Positions 1-29,890 are shown, numbered from the stretch's first letter. The stretch: 64,000 nucleotides of DNA from Tetracentron sinense (GCA_015143295.1 CM026571.1:7382501-7446500); one strand, 5' to 3'. The notes: generated by a model not told the origin, from the letters alone. Numbers and translations are program-made.

Positions 1-16823
<16,823 letters not shown>

Positions 16824-18000
16824 CCCAATATCAGAATTTGAAGGCGAACACTAAAAATTCGCGAGCTTCAGAATTTACTGCAGTTGGTATCCTCAAAATG
16901 ACACTAACATCACCATTCCATCCAGCAGACTAATACAGTTTGATCCTTTCTCTGAACAATTTCCATCAACTGTGTTTCTTTTGATACTTTTTTTAAAAAT
17001 TTTGAATTGTGACAGAGCTCATAACACCATGTAAAATCCCAATTATCTGCCCAACTTCGCCCTGGATCGCCTGGATATAAATTTGCCGATTTAGCTGATG
17101 TACAATGAAGATGCTCCCACTAAGAACTCGATTTTATTCTTTGCAAAAACAAATTGCTTCAAATGCTCATTAATCCTAACACTATAAAAGAAAAGGACCT
17201 TGATTGAGTTATTTTATTAAAATTTCAATAAAAAATAAATTGAAATATCAATCGCGCATTACCGATTGAATCAGAAGCTCAGTAGATATTCCAATCTGTT
17301 CCTCCTTAAAACAATCATAAGTCAAAACACTTTCTAAAAACAAGTCATCAAAATAAAGTAAAGGAGGATTCAAGATTCAACATTCCAGATAAAAGGAAAT
17401 ACCTTTAAAGCGTTTTCCCTTTTAGTCAACTCCCTGGAGCCGAGATTACATGAACCGCTCAATCTAGAACTAAAAGATAAGCTTCCTGCAACTCAAAAAG
17501 CTCCTCCTTTCCGCGTCAAACATCCCAATCCACCATTAGCATAAAGCTACTAGCTACTGCAAACACTAATCGATATCAAATGCCTAGAGCCAATCAAATA
17601 CCCTTTTTAATCAGCTCCAGAATCCACTGTTTGAGCTTCAAACATTAAAAACCCAGAAATACTAATCTCACGACCAGATCGAGACTTGGAATTTTCAAGC
17701 TTCCAAACACCTCATCGTCCTCGATTTGAATCATATCAAACAACAAACGAATCTCGATTGGATGACGTGATTCGAGAAACTCAAAAAACTGCTTCAGCTG
17801 AACTCGATTGGATCGAGATCATGGATTCTCAGTTCTCAGGCCCTGCGAAGAAGAATTTCAGAGCTGTGAGATACAGGGATCAGATCTCAAACAGGCTTTC
17901 TCTCTCTCTCTCTATCCTTATTTTTTTTTCCACCATTTTCCACCGACATGCTACGAATTTTTTCTGAACCCTAGAATCTGATATTATTATAAATGAATTT
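16824..18000 (-). promoter_or_regulatory. BSK 5' leader and probable core promoter
   Basis: Upstream of the BSK ATG on the minus strand there is no other gene. An AG acceptor-like site near 16,890 and a GT-like site near 17,670 suggest a 5'-UTR intron, as often seen in plants. A pyrimidine/purine run, (CT)n on plus, lies at about 17,898-17,915, and a TATA-like TTTATAATAA (minus strand) near 17,985. These positions are inferred from composition only; a full-length cDNA would settle them. Confidence 0.4.
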
Positions 18001-18264
18001 TTAAAAAAAAATATTGATTGAGTTTTATTTATTTTTTAGTTTCTTTTTAATTACCACCGCCATTGATTTTCGTTGATCTCTCTTCGAGGCATTTAACGGT
18101 CAGCTAAAGCAAAGAGAGTTTCAGACCGCCATAATTCCCACGTCCCCACGGTTCCGCCGCAATCATTTCAATTTATTATTTTTATATTTTATTTAAATTT
18201 ATATCCCGGTTTGCCTTTTTTTTTAAATGTCTGATTAGTAAGTAGGGGTTATAGTATCTGTTCC

Positions 18265-18345
18265 AGCTAGCATTGGATTACCTCTTGTGCACGCCCGACG
18301 CTCGGCCTCCAGCATCCATTCAAAATGCGGCATGTGGCGCTAAAT
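18265..18345. repeat. Relic of the Mutator-like MITE family seen at 62,919
   Basis: GGATTACCTCTTGTGCACGC, the GCTCGG motif, CATCCATTCAAAATG and GGCATGTGG follow the order of the 62,919 element's end. A second end was not found, so this is a fragment. Confidence 0.45.
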
Positions 18346-18829
18346 AAGGGAGAAATCATTTCATTTTCTCCCATGTTTTTTTGACTTATCTCCGGTTGAT
18401 ATCTCTTCCATTTTATCACCGCATGTTCCCTGATGAATGGATAATCTGATGTCGTTCCAGTTGACAGTTTCAACTCCGCGCACCTCTCTCCTACGGGTTG
18501 AACCTGAGACTTCTCCCCTAGTGAGGGGATCCATCCCTATTGGGGTTTGCTTTTCTATGCGCACCAAATTTCATATTTATCAACGAATTTGACTCAGATG
18601 TGATTAAAAAATTGATAGATCTGATTATCGAAGATTGGTCAATTCAAAATTTGACTATTTATTATTTAAGATTTGAATTTGAATAATTTTAATATCTTTT
18701 AAAAATAAGATTGTAATGAGTTTTTTTTAAAAATACTTGTGAATAGGATTATAATATATATTTATAAAGTTATATTATTATTATTTGAATCAATTGTAGT
18801 TATAAACAGATTCTATATCTTTATATGTA

Positions 18830-19137
18830 CTAATGGGTGACACATGTCATGCATGTGAGAGCGAGGGGAAAAGTTAACCACAATTAATAGAAGTTAAAAG
18901 TGACAAGTGTTAATCTGCGGGTGTGATTGAACTCTCCCCCCCCCCCCCCTCCCCAGTTCAAGCGCAATTGGTCATGATTCTATTCTTTAAATAAATGAGG
19001 GATAGTCTGGGAATTACAATAAAACATTAACATATTAAAGTAAAACATTAAATCAAAGTTTTGTTTTTTTATAAGAATAGTTTGAGAATTTCGGAAAAAT
19101 TAGGCAATGCCTCATTCTCGCATTATATTAGTAAAGA
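18830..19137 (-). mobile_element. Non-autonomous Helitron, copy A
   Basis: On minus it begins TCTTTACTA and ends with the hairpin CATGCATGACATGTG followed by TCACCCATTAG (CTRR-like end). The body shares the GTTAACTTTTCCCCTCGC block of other copies. Diverged; a C15 run sits inside (about 18,938-18,952). Confidence 0.75.
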
Positions 19138-20390
19138 TTTGGTCGATAAATTTATAATAAGATTATGATACCATCTGATCAAATCGGATTCGAATCTTGA
19201 TTTGATTTATTGACAACCCTACTAGTCTAGTGATAGGGTCTCCCCCTTTAAGGTTAGGTTTGGGAACAAGTTATACACTTGCCAAGTTTCAAATGCTAGG
19301 CATTAATAGAGAGATACTAACATTACTAATGGGTTGCGAGACTTGTATAAATGGAATTATTAAAATTTATAAAATTGTAAGGAAAATAAATTTATTTAAA
19401 TTTCTAAAATTAAATAAAAAAATTTAATTTGATATTAATGTTAACCAATTAAAAATTAATAAAGTTAATTATAATTAAAATAATTAATTAAAGAAAAGAA
19501 AGTTACATAATCTAAATTTAATCATATTGTGCGATTATAGACTATAGACTATCAAAACAATATTTAGTTCAAAACAATTTATGATGGCTTTGGCTTGGAT
19601 GAGTTGAGCCCTTTTAAAAAGATAATTTATACCAAGTTATGGAGAGTTTCGGCTGCCTTACTAAGAGGCATGCTTCAAGGTTCATGATATCTCGACGGCT
19701 CCTTGGTTGCTTTATAAGTATTCATAGCCAAAAATAAATACATGTTAAAGCAAGGAAAATGATAGGTGTTATTTGTGGTTGAAGAATATATATATATTTT
19801 GTGTTTGAGAGTAGGAAGAGCATTAGTTCGCTCCACCGTTGGAGAAGCGAACTATTGCTCCTCACTCTCACAAAGATGTCCCTTCAATTGTTATTAACTT
19901 ATATTAATTTTTTTAACCTTTTAATTAATTTCTTTTAAAAAAAAAACAAGAATAAGTAGATAAACTTGAGGACCGAATGAATCTTAATCAGATTTGAAAG
20001 AAATTAAAATGGGACACATGACAGGACAAGAAAAGTAGAGTGAGATGAGTCACCAACCGAGGAAGTGATTATTTTTCTCAGTAAGAAATACCTAAAATTA
20101 GGGTTAGAATGACTCAAAGTGAATAGGCATACCCAAAAGTAAGAGTCCCTCAACTATTACAAACCCTCGCATGTCTTGTTTTTTATTTTTTTATTTTTCG
20201 GAACTAGGATGACATAGATTGGCCCTCATTTGAGGTCATCATTTAATAAAGTCACCCAAAGAGACTTCCAATGAATTGGTATTAGCTGTCACGTGGTAGG
20301 CAGTCTCGACCAAATATGGCAGCAGACAGACATTAGGCGACCTACAACTAAACTAACGACATGACTGTTATTATTAATAACTAGCGGGTG
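19138..20390. other. Intergenic; one hairpin motif
   Basis: No gene. A hairpin at about 19,826-19,852 (GTTCGCTCC with inverse AGCGAAC) is followed, reading on minus, by CTAA. That resembles a second type of Helitron 3' end; a similar stem occurs at about 31,583-31,607. Confidence 0.35.
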
Positions 20391-20771
20391 ACACGTGCAA
20401 TGCACATGAGGATGAGGGGAATGAGTTAATCACAGTTAATAAGAGTTAAAAAGGACATGTGTTAACCCGTGGGTATGATTGAACTCGCTAGTGGCACGTG
20501 CGATGCACGTGAGAGTGAGGGGAAGGAGTTAACTGTAGTTAATAGGAGTTAAAAGGGACACGTGTTAATCCACGGGTGCGATTGAACTCTCCCCGAGTTC
20601 AATCGTGATTAGCTTTGATTCTGAATAAATAGATGAGCAAGGGGTAGTTTGGAAATTAAATCAAAGGCAAGGGGTATTTTGGGTTTTAAAGCAAAACATT
20701 AAATCAAAATTTTGTTTTTATGTAAGGATGGTATAGGACGCGTGCCTCTCCCATCATTATAATAGTAAAGA
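20391..20771 (-). mobile_element. Non-autonomous Helitron, copy B, with doubled 3' terminus
   Basis: The minus-strand 5' end TCTTTACTATT is at 20,771. Two successive 3' termini with CACGTGC hairpins and CTAG lie at 20,488 and 20,391. The ~97-bp outer unit repeats the inner terminal region. The same doubled arrangement and junction (GAACTC then GCTAG) occurs at 61,185. Confidence 0.85.
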
Positions 20772-20802
20772 TAAAGATAAAGATAAAGATAAAGATAAAG
20801 AT
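20767..20802. repeat. (AAAGAT)6 microsatellite at a Helitron 5' end
   Basis: Six exact AAAGAT units start within the Helitron's terminal AAAGAT and run into flanking DNA, followed by AATA-type repeats. Confidence 0.95.
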
Positions 20803-20971
20803 AATAAATAAATAATAATAAGCTAGATGCACAATCAGTTCAGATTAAATAGATGATAGCTCATAGAGTGAGCCGTGAGGTGTGCCCCTCCCATAATGGT
20901 TGTCCTAGGACAAAGTCGGGGAACCTCCCTTTGTGACGGTAGAGTTCAGTAGTAACCGTTTTTATCCCACT

Positions 20972-21163
20972 CAGGGGCGGAGCCACATGGAAGCCCCCCC
21001 GAAATTTTGGGGAAAAAAAAACCCTACAGTAATGAGAAGGGTGTAGCCCCCCTCTAAACTTTTGAGAAAAATATATACTTCCGAAAACGGACACAAACAA
21101 ATGCGATGACAATTTGACCCCATTGCTAGCCCCTCTTATAAGAGAATCCTAGCTCCACCCTTG
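20972..21163. mobile_element. hAT-type MITE (CAGGGGYGGAGCCA family), copy 2
   Basis: Ends CAGGGGCGGAGCCAC and, inverted, CAAGGGTGGAGCTAGG. The 8-bp flanks ATCCCACT and ATCTCACT differ at one base (20,964-20,971; 21,164-21,171). Confidence 0.88.
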
Positions 21164-21171
21164 ATCTCACT

Positions 21172-22700
21172 TATCTTAACTACCAACATAGATAAAATGA
21201 CGCTTTAGACAAACAAAATATACTTATATTTTAAATTTTAATAATATATAAACTTAAATGAGAGATTATTAACTTAGAAATCTAGTATATAAGTATATGT
21301 TTGGATCAATTCTAGTGATTCTCTTGTTTTGAAGTAGAATTGTTCTTCTTGAGGATGTGTTCTCAAGTTCAATTTTGTGCTGAAGAATTTGTTTAACAAT
21401 AGTAAGCTAGCATATGTTCTAAAGAACTAAAATAATATATTCGTGTTTGAACGAAACCAATAAATAAATAATAAAAAAATGTCTTGTGTCCGCCCAAGAA
21501 ATGTTTACGAAAAGTGAAATTTTTTACTCCTCAATTCTTACTTCAAAATGACAATATTTTTTGAAATTGTTTTGGATTCTAAATCGCTCAAACACCATTC
21601 TTGCCATTTTATTCTCAGAGAATAGAGAATTGTTCCCTAAGAATAATGCCAAACATCCCCTAATTGAAACCCAATTACTATCGAACCCTCATGTCCAAAG
21701 CATCAACCATAAGCCTTGAAGGTTTCTGACTACGATAAAGCTTCTAGGAAGGTATAGTCTTAGGGTTAATTATTCTCATGGCAGAGTGAGGGGCGCTCTC
21801 CATCCGCCAATAGAGCTAGCTTTTGGTGAAGATCCACTCATGCTGCATGAGAGGCAGCAAAATGCGGCTTTGTTCATGAGTTAGCGGTCAAGCGGAAAAA
21901 AACATGCTGACTTCTTTTCTTTCTGGAGTAGTTGATGCTTCGACAAAGGAATTGACTCTTCCATTAAATTAGGATAAAAGAAATCCACACTTTCAGAGAA
22001 CTAGTAAATCTCGTTTAGTAAAGAAGACTCATTTTTTATTAAGATAGAAGATATAAAGCAGAAGAAGATCAAACAGGCAAACCAAGTCTTTCCAATCAGA
22101 GAGTTAGAACTTGGAAGGGTTTCCTGTGACTTTCTCGCCATTTGGTAGGCATGCCAACAACATGTCATGAGAGCAACCTTGCCTTATCGAATGTAACATA
22201 TTTTCATATGTTGCAGATAAAATATTAATATTCTAATTGCTTTATCTGTGGTATATAGGTATGCATTATATAAAATAAACTTGTTTCAAGTTATTTGAAA
22301 TTATTTTAAGACAAGATTTCGATTAACCCTAAGACACTCTATGACCACACCATCCTACTAACAAAGTCTTCATTGAATAACAAATAGGGTCAAATTGCGA
22401 GCCCTAGCCATGGGTATTAATGATAATATAAGTTGAATAGAGTGGTGCCCAATTTTCATGGGTCCCAATTATATGTATGGCACGTGTACATCTTATTCTC
22501 CATCCTGTTACATGTGTCCACTTATTTTAATTTTTCCTTTTCCGTCCTATCGAGAAATAGAACTGACTAATCCTAATCCTAAGGTAAATGATCAAGAAAA
22601 TAATCAACAATGGCATGACACCTCCGGTTGAATTGTAGGAATATATCCGGCATAGAGGTTGGATTGGATCCGTGGGGTGAGGCGATTGATACGCCCACAA
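21172..22700. other. Intergenic, nothing recognised
   Basis: No open frame, terminal repeat or RNA gene that I can support. Confidence 0.5.
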
Positions 22701-22780
22701 ATTTATTAGTCTACACTTGCCCATTAGTATCCGTAGTAGTATTTATTAGTCCACACTTGCCCATTGGAATAAGTGGTAGT
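22701..22780. repeat. Two-copy tandem repeat, 40-bp unit
   Basis: ATTTATTAGTCTACACTTGC at 22,701 recurs as ATTTATTAGTCCACACTTGC at 22,741, each continuing CCATT. Confidence 0.85.
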
Positions 22781-22825
22781 GTGTATCCAATGCTTGAATG
22801 GTATAAGATTGATTCCCACTAGTTT

Positions 22826-24290
22826 GTGCGACAATTAAAAAGCACTACTTGGCAAAGTAAACTGCTAAACATTTAACTTTTAACCAATGAATAAATACTA
22901 TCTGATCGGTGCTAATTGTTACACATTTATGCACCTTAAACTGCATTTGTTAATCCATTTGAACTCATTTATCTACTATGATACTTTACTTGAGTGTATT
23001 AATTGTTTTCAGGTTCATGCGAGGAAAAGAAGACTAAAATGATAGTTTACAATCTTTAAAGTCTCTTGTGAATCACTACCGAGCAAAGATCCGAGCTAAA
23101 GAGAAGTAGAAATGTAAAATCAACCCTGGTTCGATTTTCGGGGCATAACTCCTTGACAGTAACTCCAATTTAGGTCTATAATATATCAATCGACCGACTT
23201 GAAAAGCTCTACAACTTCCGTGAAGGAAGTTCGGACAAATTCTGTAACCACTGATTGATCGGTGCCCTTTTGGCCGATCGATCAGCGCTCGCTGAGTTGG
23301 TTGTGTTGGAAGTGCGAAAATTGGATTTTTGAGCTCGTTTTGGATGTTTCTAAAACTACATTTTATTGAAACTCTTTCTCTATAAAAAGAAAAGCCTACT
23401 TCGATGCAAAAAGTTCTAAATTTTGAGATTTGAAAGAGAAAATGCTCTGGAGATCTGTAGAGGTTTAAGGAAGGATTGCTTGCGTTCTTCGTCGAAAGCG
23501 GTATTCCTTACTCTCAGCATGAACTAATTCATTTTTAGGGTTTAGATGAAACCCTAGCCAAGTAACTGTGTCTCTTTGTACTTTATTTTAGTTTATTCAA
23601 TTGTAAACAATGATTGCATAATAAAAGAGCTATTCATAACCAGAGTTTATTGATCATATTCGATTTTAGTGTGATTCTATCATTGTTTTAGGTTTTATTA
23701 TATTGAAATTGAAATCATCCATCTTAATTTTCTGTGATTATTAATGTGGATTTTATGCAATGATATTACTGTTGAGGAATTAAATCATAAGATATTTTAT
23801 GCTAATCGAAGACGAGTGATTTCACGACCCTAATTTAGTGTGTATCATTCGTGCTAACCGAATATAGGATATACGTAGGGTCTAATCCCTTGAATCATTC
23901 TAGATGGATGAGTGGAGTCTTGTAGTCACTCTCATCCATATTGTTTACATTGTGATGGACTTGAATAAATGCATTAGAGACCAGTTATGAAGCTAATAGT
24001 GGATTCGAACACTCTAAATCTTCTCTCACTGTATATCATCAAAAAATCTTAGTTTAATTAATTAAAATAGAATCTACTAGTTTAAGTTCTGTTTTTAGTT
24101 TAAAATAAATCCAATCAAATCAACTTCTTACTCCTTAACTCACAATTAATCTTGAGATAAAAGCAATCAAACCAGCACAATCTTCTGTGAGTCGACACCC
24201 CATACTAGTCACTATTCTACGGAATTGTAGTTACTACGAGGTTTATTTAATTGACGATCATTATTACTATTAACCGTGGATGCGGCCAAA
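22826..24290 (+). mobile_element. Possible LTR/untranslated remnant of a retrotransposon
   Basis: Non-coding stretch with a TATA-like CTCTATAAAAAGAAAAG near 23,380, downstream pyrimidine-rich leader-like sequence and a late TCTGTGAGTCGACACCCC block (about 24,186), all reminiscent of plant LTR-to-leader sequence. No second LTR or target duplication found. Confidence 0.35.
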
Positions 24291-24334
24291 ACGTATTTAC
24301 CATACCAAAAAAAAAATTTGTTTTAAAATTAATT

Positions 24335-24440
24335 GATGTTTGTTGGTAAAGTCCCCTGGACCTAGGATCGAATCCCGCCTATGTTTCTCTGGTAGGGGCT
24401 TGCCTAACCCCAGCTTACCTTCCCCAAAAAAAAAAAAACT
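24335..24440 (+). mobile_element. SINE-like fragment with tRNA B-box motif and poly(A)
   Basis: GTTGGTAAAG is followed by GGATCGAATCCCGCC (a tRNA-type B box) and, 60 bp on, an A12 run. This layout fits a truncated tRNA-derived SINE. Confidence 0.45.
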
Positions 24441-24677
24441 CCTCCAAAATAATGATGTCTTGTATAAAAGTGGGGATAAAGACACTAACTGAATAAAATA
24501 AAGTAACTGGCATCTATTAAAGAAATGAAAAAATATACAAAAAAAAAGGGGTTAAAATTTCAAATAAAATAATGCTCTCTTTGTATCATTGTATGTGGAT
24601 TTATTTGTTTTTAATAACAAGGAAATATTTGCCCCAAATTTGGGGCTAGCACTTCCCTTATAACCAGTAAAGACCTG

Positions 24678-24810
24678 TCCGGTTAGCCCAATGTTAAAAT
24701 GTTTTCCTCTTAAGAGGGTGGCGTAGGTTCACTCACGGCTTACTAACTCCAACTAGTAGTAGGCCTGGTGGCAGATAAATGATTCTCTTGTACCCAAAAA
24801 AAGAAAAAAT
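24678..24810 (+). mobile_element. SINE-like element with A- and B-box-like motifs
   Basis: CCGGTTAGCCCAATG resembles an A box, GCGTAGGTTCACTCACGG a B box, and an A-rich tail begins near 24,797. It lies in a block missing from duplication copy 2. Confidence 0.4.
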
Positions 24811-25139
24811 AAAAATAATTATTAGAGTTCAAAGTCGGAGGTGGTGAACTCAGGCGCAAGGAGAGATTTTGTGTGTGTGAGATTTTTTTATTTGCATGGT
24901 AGGCTGCCGGCTGGTAAGGGGTTGTTATGGGCCCGGCTTGGGCTTTTTTCGTAATTTTTTAATAGCCCAGCCTGTTAGAAGAGCTTTTGTGGCCCTAATT
25001 CGACCCAATTGACCCCCGTATCGCTGATTTGATCTAGTTTGTCGGGTACATCTATCAATTCATCATTATGTTTGTGTGTCTATCAACTACTGATTAGCCC
25101 AAGCATCACTTGTTCCCTCCAAATTAACCTTTAAAACTA

Positions 25140-25320
25140 GGAAGTGATTAGAAACTCTAGAACCTGGGCAAACACAAGTGGTGCACACCAAGTTTAATAC
25201 ATGTCAGCTTTGGCACCGTTGAATTAACTATCCGGCGGCACCGTTGAATTCATTATCGGGCGGGTAGCTCCAGATAGCAGGTGCTAATCAAGTGCTATCG
25301 AGAGTTTCTAATCAATTTCC
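25140..25320. mobile_element. MITE with 9-bp target duplication (Mutator-like)
   Basis: Inverted ends GGAAGTGATTAGAAACTCT and GGAAATTGATTAGAAACTCT, flanked by perfect 9-bp TTAAAACTA (25,131-25,139; 25,321-25,329). Nine-base duplications are typical of Mutator-like elements. The interior holds a duplicated GGCACCGTTGAATT. Relatives at 41,008 and about 47,588. Confidence 0.85.
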
Positions 25321-26729
25321 TTAAAACTAATAGTAATAACTTGATGAGGTGCCTAAAATATTTAAGATATGGACCTACATTATTTATCATTTAAGATATC
25401 ACTTGGGTGGATCTGGCATAAAGGTACCTCACGTTATTTGATCATCTTATCCCAACATCTATTAGGCTCCCTTTTTTTTGGTAGAACTTTTATTTTAAAA
25501 GTCTAGAACATCAATATTTTGGACCAAGAGGTAAGAATCTAGGAAGAGAGAGGAGAAGAAGGTTTCTAACCCTTTTACTCGATGATATCTCAGATTATGA
25601 GTTTAATTCTACATCTATGGATCTTAAAAAATTCAAAATTTTTGGTAGAACTTGAAAATTTCATATAATTCTAAACATTAAGTAAAATTAAACATAAAAC
25701 AATGAAAGTTCTAGACTTTAAAAGTTTCACCAAAAGAACACCGCCTTATAGCCAAACTAAGATCATCAATTCTGTCTTTTTTTAATTCTTTCTTGTACTC
25801 ATTCAAAGAATGTTTTGAATTCAAGTCCCGTGGAGGGACCCTCCCAATACGTTGGTAATTTTCTTCGATGATGTGGCTAGCTGAAATCTACTCGGCATTT
25901 ACTAACCTACTTAGGGATCTTCTATTGTTATGCTTTGTCTGTTTGTGTCCGATTGTTTGCGACATTCGTTTTATTAACTCTAGTTAACAAAGATTAACCC
26001 TAACAGTCAAATAAGGTTTTAAAATAAAAATAAAAGTTGTTTGGTTTATGTACAAAGGTTGGGTGAGAGTAAATCTAGCACAACGAATTAGCACAAGTGA
26101 CCATATCTGCAGGGGAAATAAGGTTGAATGGGCACAGGTCAGACCATGCGTGTGAAACTCTTTCACCTTTGTGATTTTGTTTCCTGTATGAGCACCATTT
26201 AGTGCAAGTGCCTTCTACCTTTGCTCTGGTGCTAAGTGCCATTAGGGGTGTCAATTCGGTCAGGCAAGAAAAATCCACTTTCAGTCCAATGATCAAGTCC
26301 TTTGCCTAGTCTCTAGGGGTAGTGTCAGGATTGAAATTTAGGCCCATTTGTATAAGGACTGGGTTAGGGTTTAGGTGCTTGAGGCCCTGCCCGTACCTTA
26401 TATATTAGTATATTTTATATATATTTCCAGTATATTAGACTTATGTACATACAAACCTTATCTATTAGTGTATTAAATACATTTAGTTAGACTTATATAT
26501 ATATATCATATTTGTGTGCATATAAGAGTATTATAATAATGTGTTTGCATACATTATTAGCTTTCATTGGTATATATGACATGTATGGTAAGAAATAGAT
26601 TTTATTGAATAATGTGGATCATCCACAAGGTTTATATAGAGATTACACAGGTCTCAAGATGGAAACTTTCTCACATCATAATCAAATAATCAAATGTAGT
26701 TGTAATTAAATCAGAACACAATCTAATTG

Positions 26730-27508
<779 letters not shown>

Positions 27509-27813
27509 GCCCATACAATGTATGGGTGAGATACATTGATAATGATATATTGTATCTCATTTGCTTTATTATAATAAAATATTTTCTATATATATATATA
27601 ATCATTAAAAGTGTGTCCTGTAATATTATATTTTCTGTTAACAGTGTAATACATATGACAACTATATATAATAATGTGTATAAAAATGTGATACAATGTT
27701 ACAATAATAATAATGTATAATAATGTAATACATATAACAGTTGGAGAAGGATTGTTTGAGCGAATGCGTTCCAACACACATCCACGGGATGCCACGTGTC
27801 CCTTTTAACTTTT

Positions 27814-28015
27814 GGGTTCATCCATCTAACCTTGGTTCTTAGAAAAATAGTCTTAAATTAGTTAACTCTCATTAACTGTGGTTAAGATTTACTTACCATT
27901 AGGGTTCATCTATCTAATTTTGATTTTTAAAAAAATAGCCTCAAGTTAGTTAACTCTCATTAACTGTGGTTAAGATTCACCCACCCTTAGGGTTCATCCA
28001 TCTAACCTTGATTTT
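27814..28015. repeat. Tandem repeat, 88-bp unit, about 2.3 copies
   Basis: Units start with GGGTTCATC at 27,814, 27,902 and 27,990 and contain AACTCTCATTAACTGTGG. This module recurs singly or in arrays at several other places (see 39,261). Confidence 0.85.
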
Positions 28016-28078
28016 TTTAAAAAAGCAAAATATATTAACTTCAAGTTAATTAAACTTAATCATGATTTAAAAAAGGAT

Positions 28079-28108
28079 GGACATGGACATGGACATGGAC
28101 ATGGACAT
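28079..28108. repeat. (GGACAT)5 hexanucleotide repeat
   Basis: Five exact units. Confidence 0.97.
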
Positions 28109-29736
28109 GTGGCCGGTTGTGGGCGTGGTTCCAGTTTCCACTGGGTGGAACATGTCCGTTCAAAGTATCAATTCCCACGTGTATTACAATGTTATATTCG
28201 TGGTCCTATTACGACTTTAAAGCCAGGACCTCTAAACGAGGGGCACAACTCCACCATCCTAGCTAGAGGAGAGAATGTATTATTAAAATTCAATGCTACC
28301 ATGTCGTTTTCTTTTCTTTCATCATTTTCTCATGCTACTATGCCCTTTTCTTTTTCATTATTTTCTCCAGTAACTCTTTCATCTTCAATCTAAGTAATTC
28401 AAATAAAATTCAAAAAGTGGTAAACAGAATCTCCATTATATCTTTACTTGGTTTGAATCTGTCTTGGACTCCAACCAATTAGGAAAGAAGCATAACAGGC
28501 ATCAAATTACTAGGTATAAGGTATTGATGGGCTTGGATATGGTCGGGCTCTATTTTAGAATGGACCAGACCTCCACTTGTATTTAGTGGATTTGGGTCGG
28601 GTCTGCTCAAGGCAAAACCATAACCAGACCCATGTAAAAAATGTCCTTAGAAGCACCTTGAAATGAAGTAAGAACCTTAGAATAAAAAAAAAAACGATTA
28701 ATTGTCATTTGATCATTCACTGAATAATGAAATATTTACCCGGCCCCATCCATCCCACTCTCTCCATTTTACTACCATTTTGAAATAGTAATTAGTTCGT
28801 GGTAGATCTAGAATGCTAAACATCTGGTTCGTCGTTGAACGTATTTTTTATTTTTATTTTTATTTTTATTTTTATTTTTATACTTTACATAACCCATTAG
28901 TTCTAACAAGAGACCCTCCAACTTTACAGTAGAAATAGTACTGAGTCATACAAGCCTATGCTGTCAAATTCTTTCTTCTTTCTTGCTTTACAAGTGACTT
29001 AATTCCAACAATATGGGGCCGGCAACATGACTCTCATTTCGGTCATTCTAGTTAGCCCACCGACAATATTAGTTCCTTGAAATGATTATTCAAGACTTTC
29101 AAGGGAATTGGTCTAACCAAGCAGCTATTTATATTGATTGAAAGCGAAGGACTGTTCATATGTTGTTACAAAGTTAGCCGATCTTTAGGAAATTTTGAAA
29201 ATTCTAGCCTAACTCCATGGACTAAAAATCATAAAAGACAAGACAACCTGATTAGGATCATTTGAATGAGAAACATATTAGGGAATATCTTATTGTGTAA
29301 TAAAGTGAATGATGACAATGTCCTCATTGAAGTTTATATAGAGATTAAATTGGTCACGAGATAGAAATATTATCACATCATAATTAAACCTAATTCTAAT
29401 CAATTCATAATCATATTTAATTGATACTAATCTAATTATGATGTTGATATATATATATATAGGAGATGACTAGTCAGCCTAGTTGATTATACCTTATAGT
29501 CAGCTCATCTCTTATATACTGTTGGATCTCAAACAAGTGCCAAGATTAAAAGAGACATTTTTATTCTCATTTTCTTACTACCAAAGACACCTTTTTTTTT
29601 GTGTATCTCATTTATTTTATTACAATAGGATATTCTCTAATAAAACGTAAACTTGTATGTTAAGAATAAAGATATAGATTGTTAGAAGCACAGAGGAGGA
29701 GGACCTGAGGAGGAGGACCTGTATGGTTTCGATCAA

Positions 29737-29890
29737 GATTTGTTTATTCGAGTGCCAAAAGTGACCAAGAAGTCGTTTTGAACATAAAAGTCCCAATGTA
29801 TGGAACCCCAGAAGATTTGTTTATTCGAGTGCCAAAAGTGACCAAGATGTCGTTTTGAACATAAAAGTCCCAATGTATGGAACCCCAGGA
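29737..29890. repeat. 77-bp tandem duplication
   Basis: GATTTGTTTATTCGAGTGCC begins at 29,737 and 29,814. The two units are almost identical. Copy 2 has a single, more diverged unit near 45,327, so the duplication arose in copy 1. Just upstream, AGGAGGAGGACCTG is also doubled. Confidence 0.92.

Noticed and set aside
20767..20802. Regular spacing considered as a CRISPR-like array
   Set aside because: Simple hexanucleotide repeat without spacers in a plant genome.
24359..24376. B-box motif considered as a tRNA gene
   Set aside because: No cloverleaf or acceptor stem; the poly(A) tail fits a SINE remnant better.
25984..26296. Minus-strand frames of 60-73 codons
   Set aside because: No motifs, and the matching region in copy 2 does not keep the frame.
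27526..27795. Overlapping frames on both strands
   Set aside because: AT-rich low-complexity translations (Ile, Tyr, Asn) with no similarity and not conserved in copy 2.
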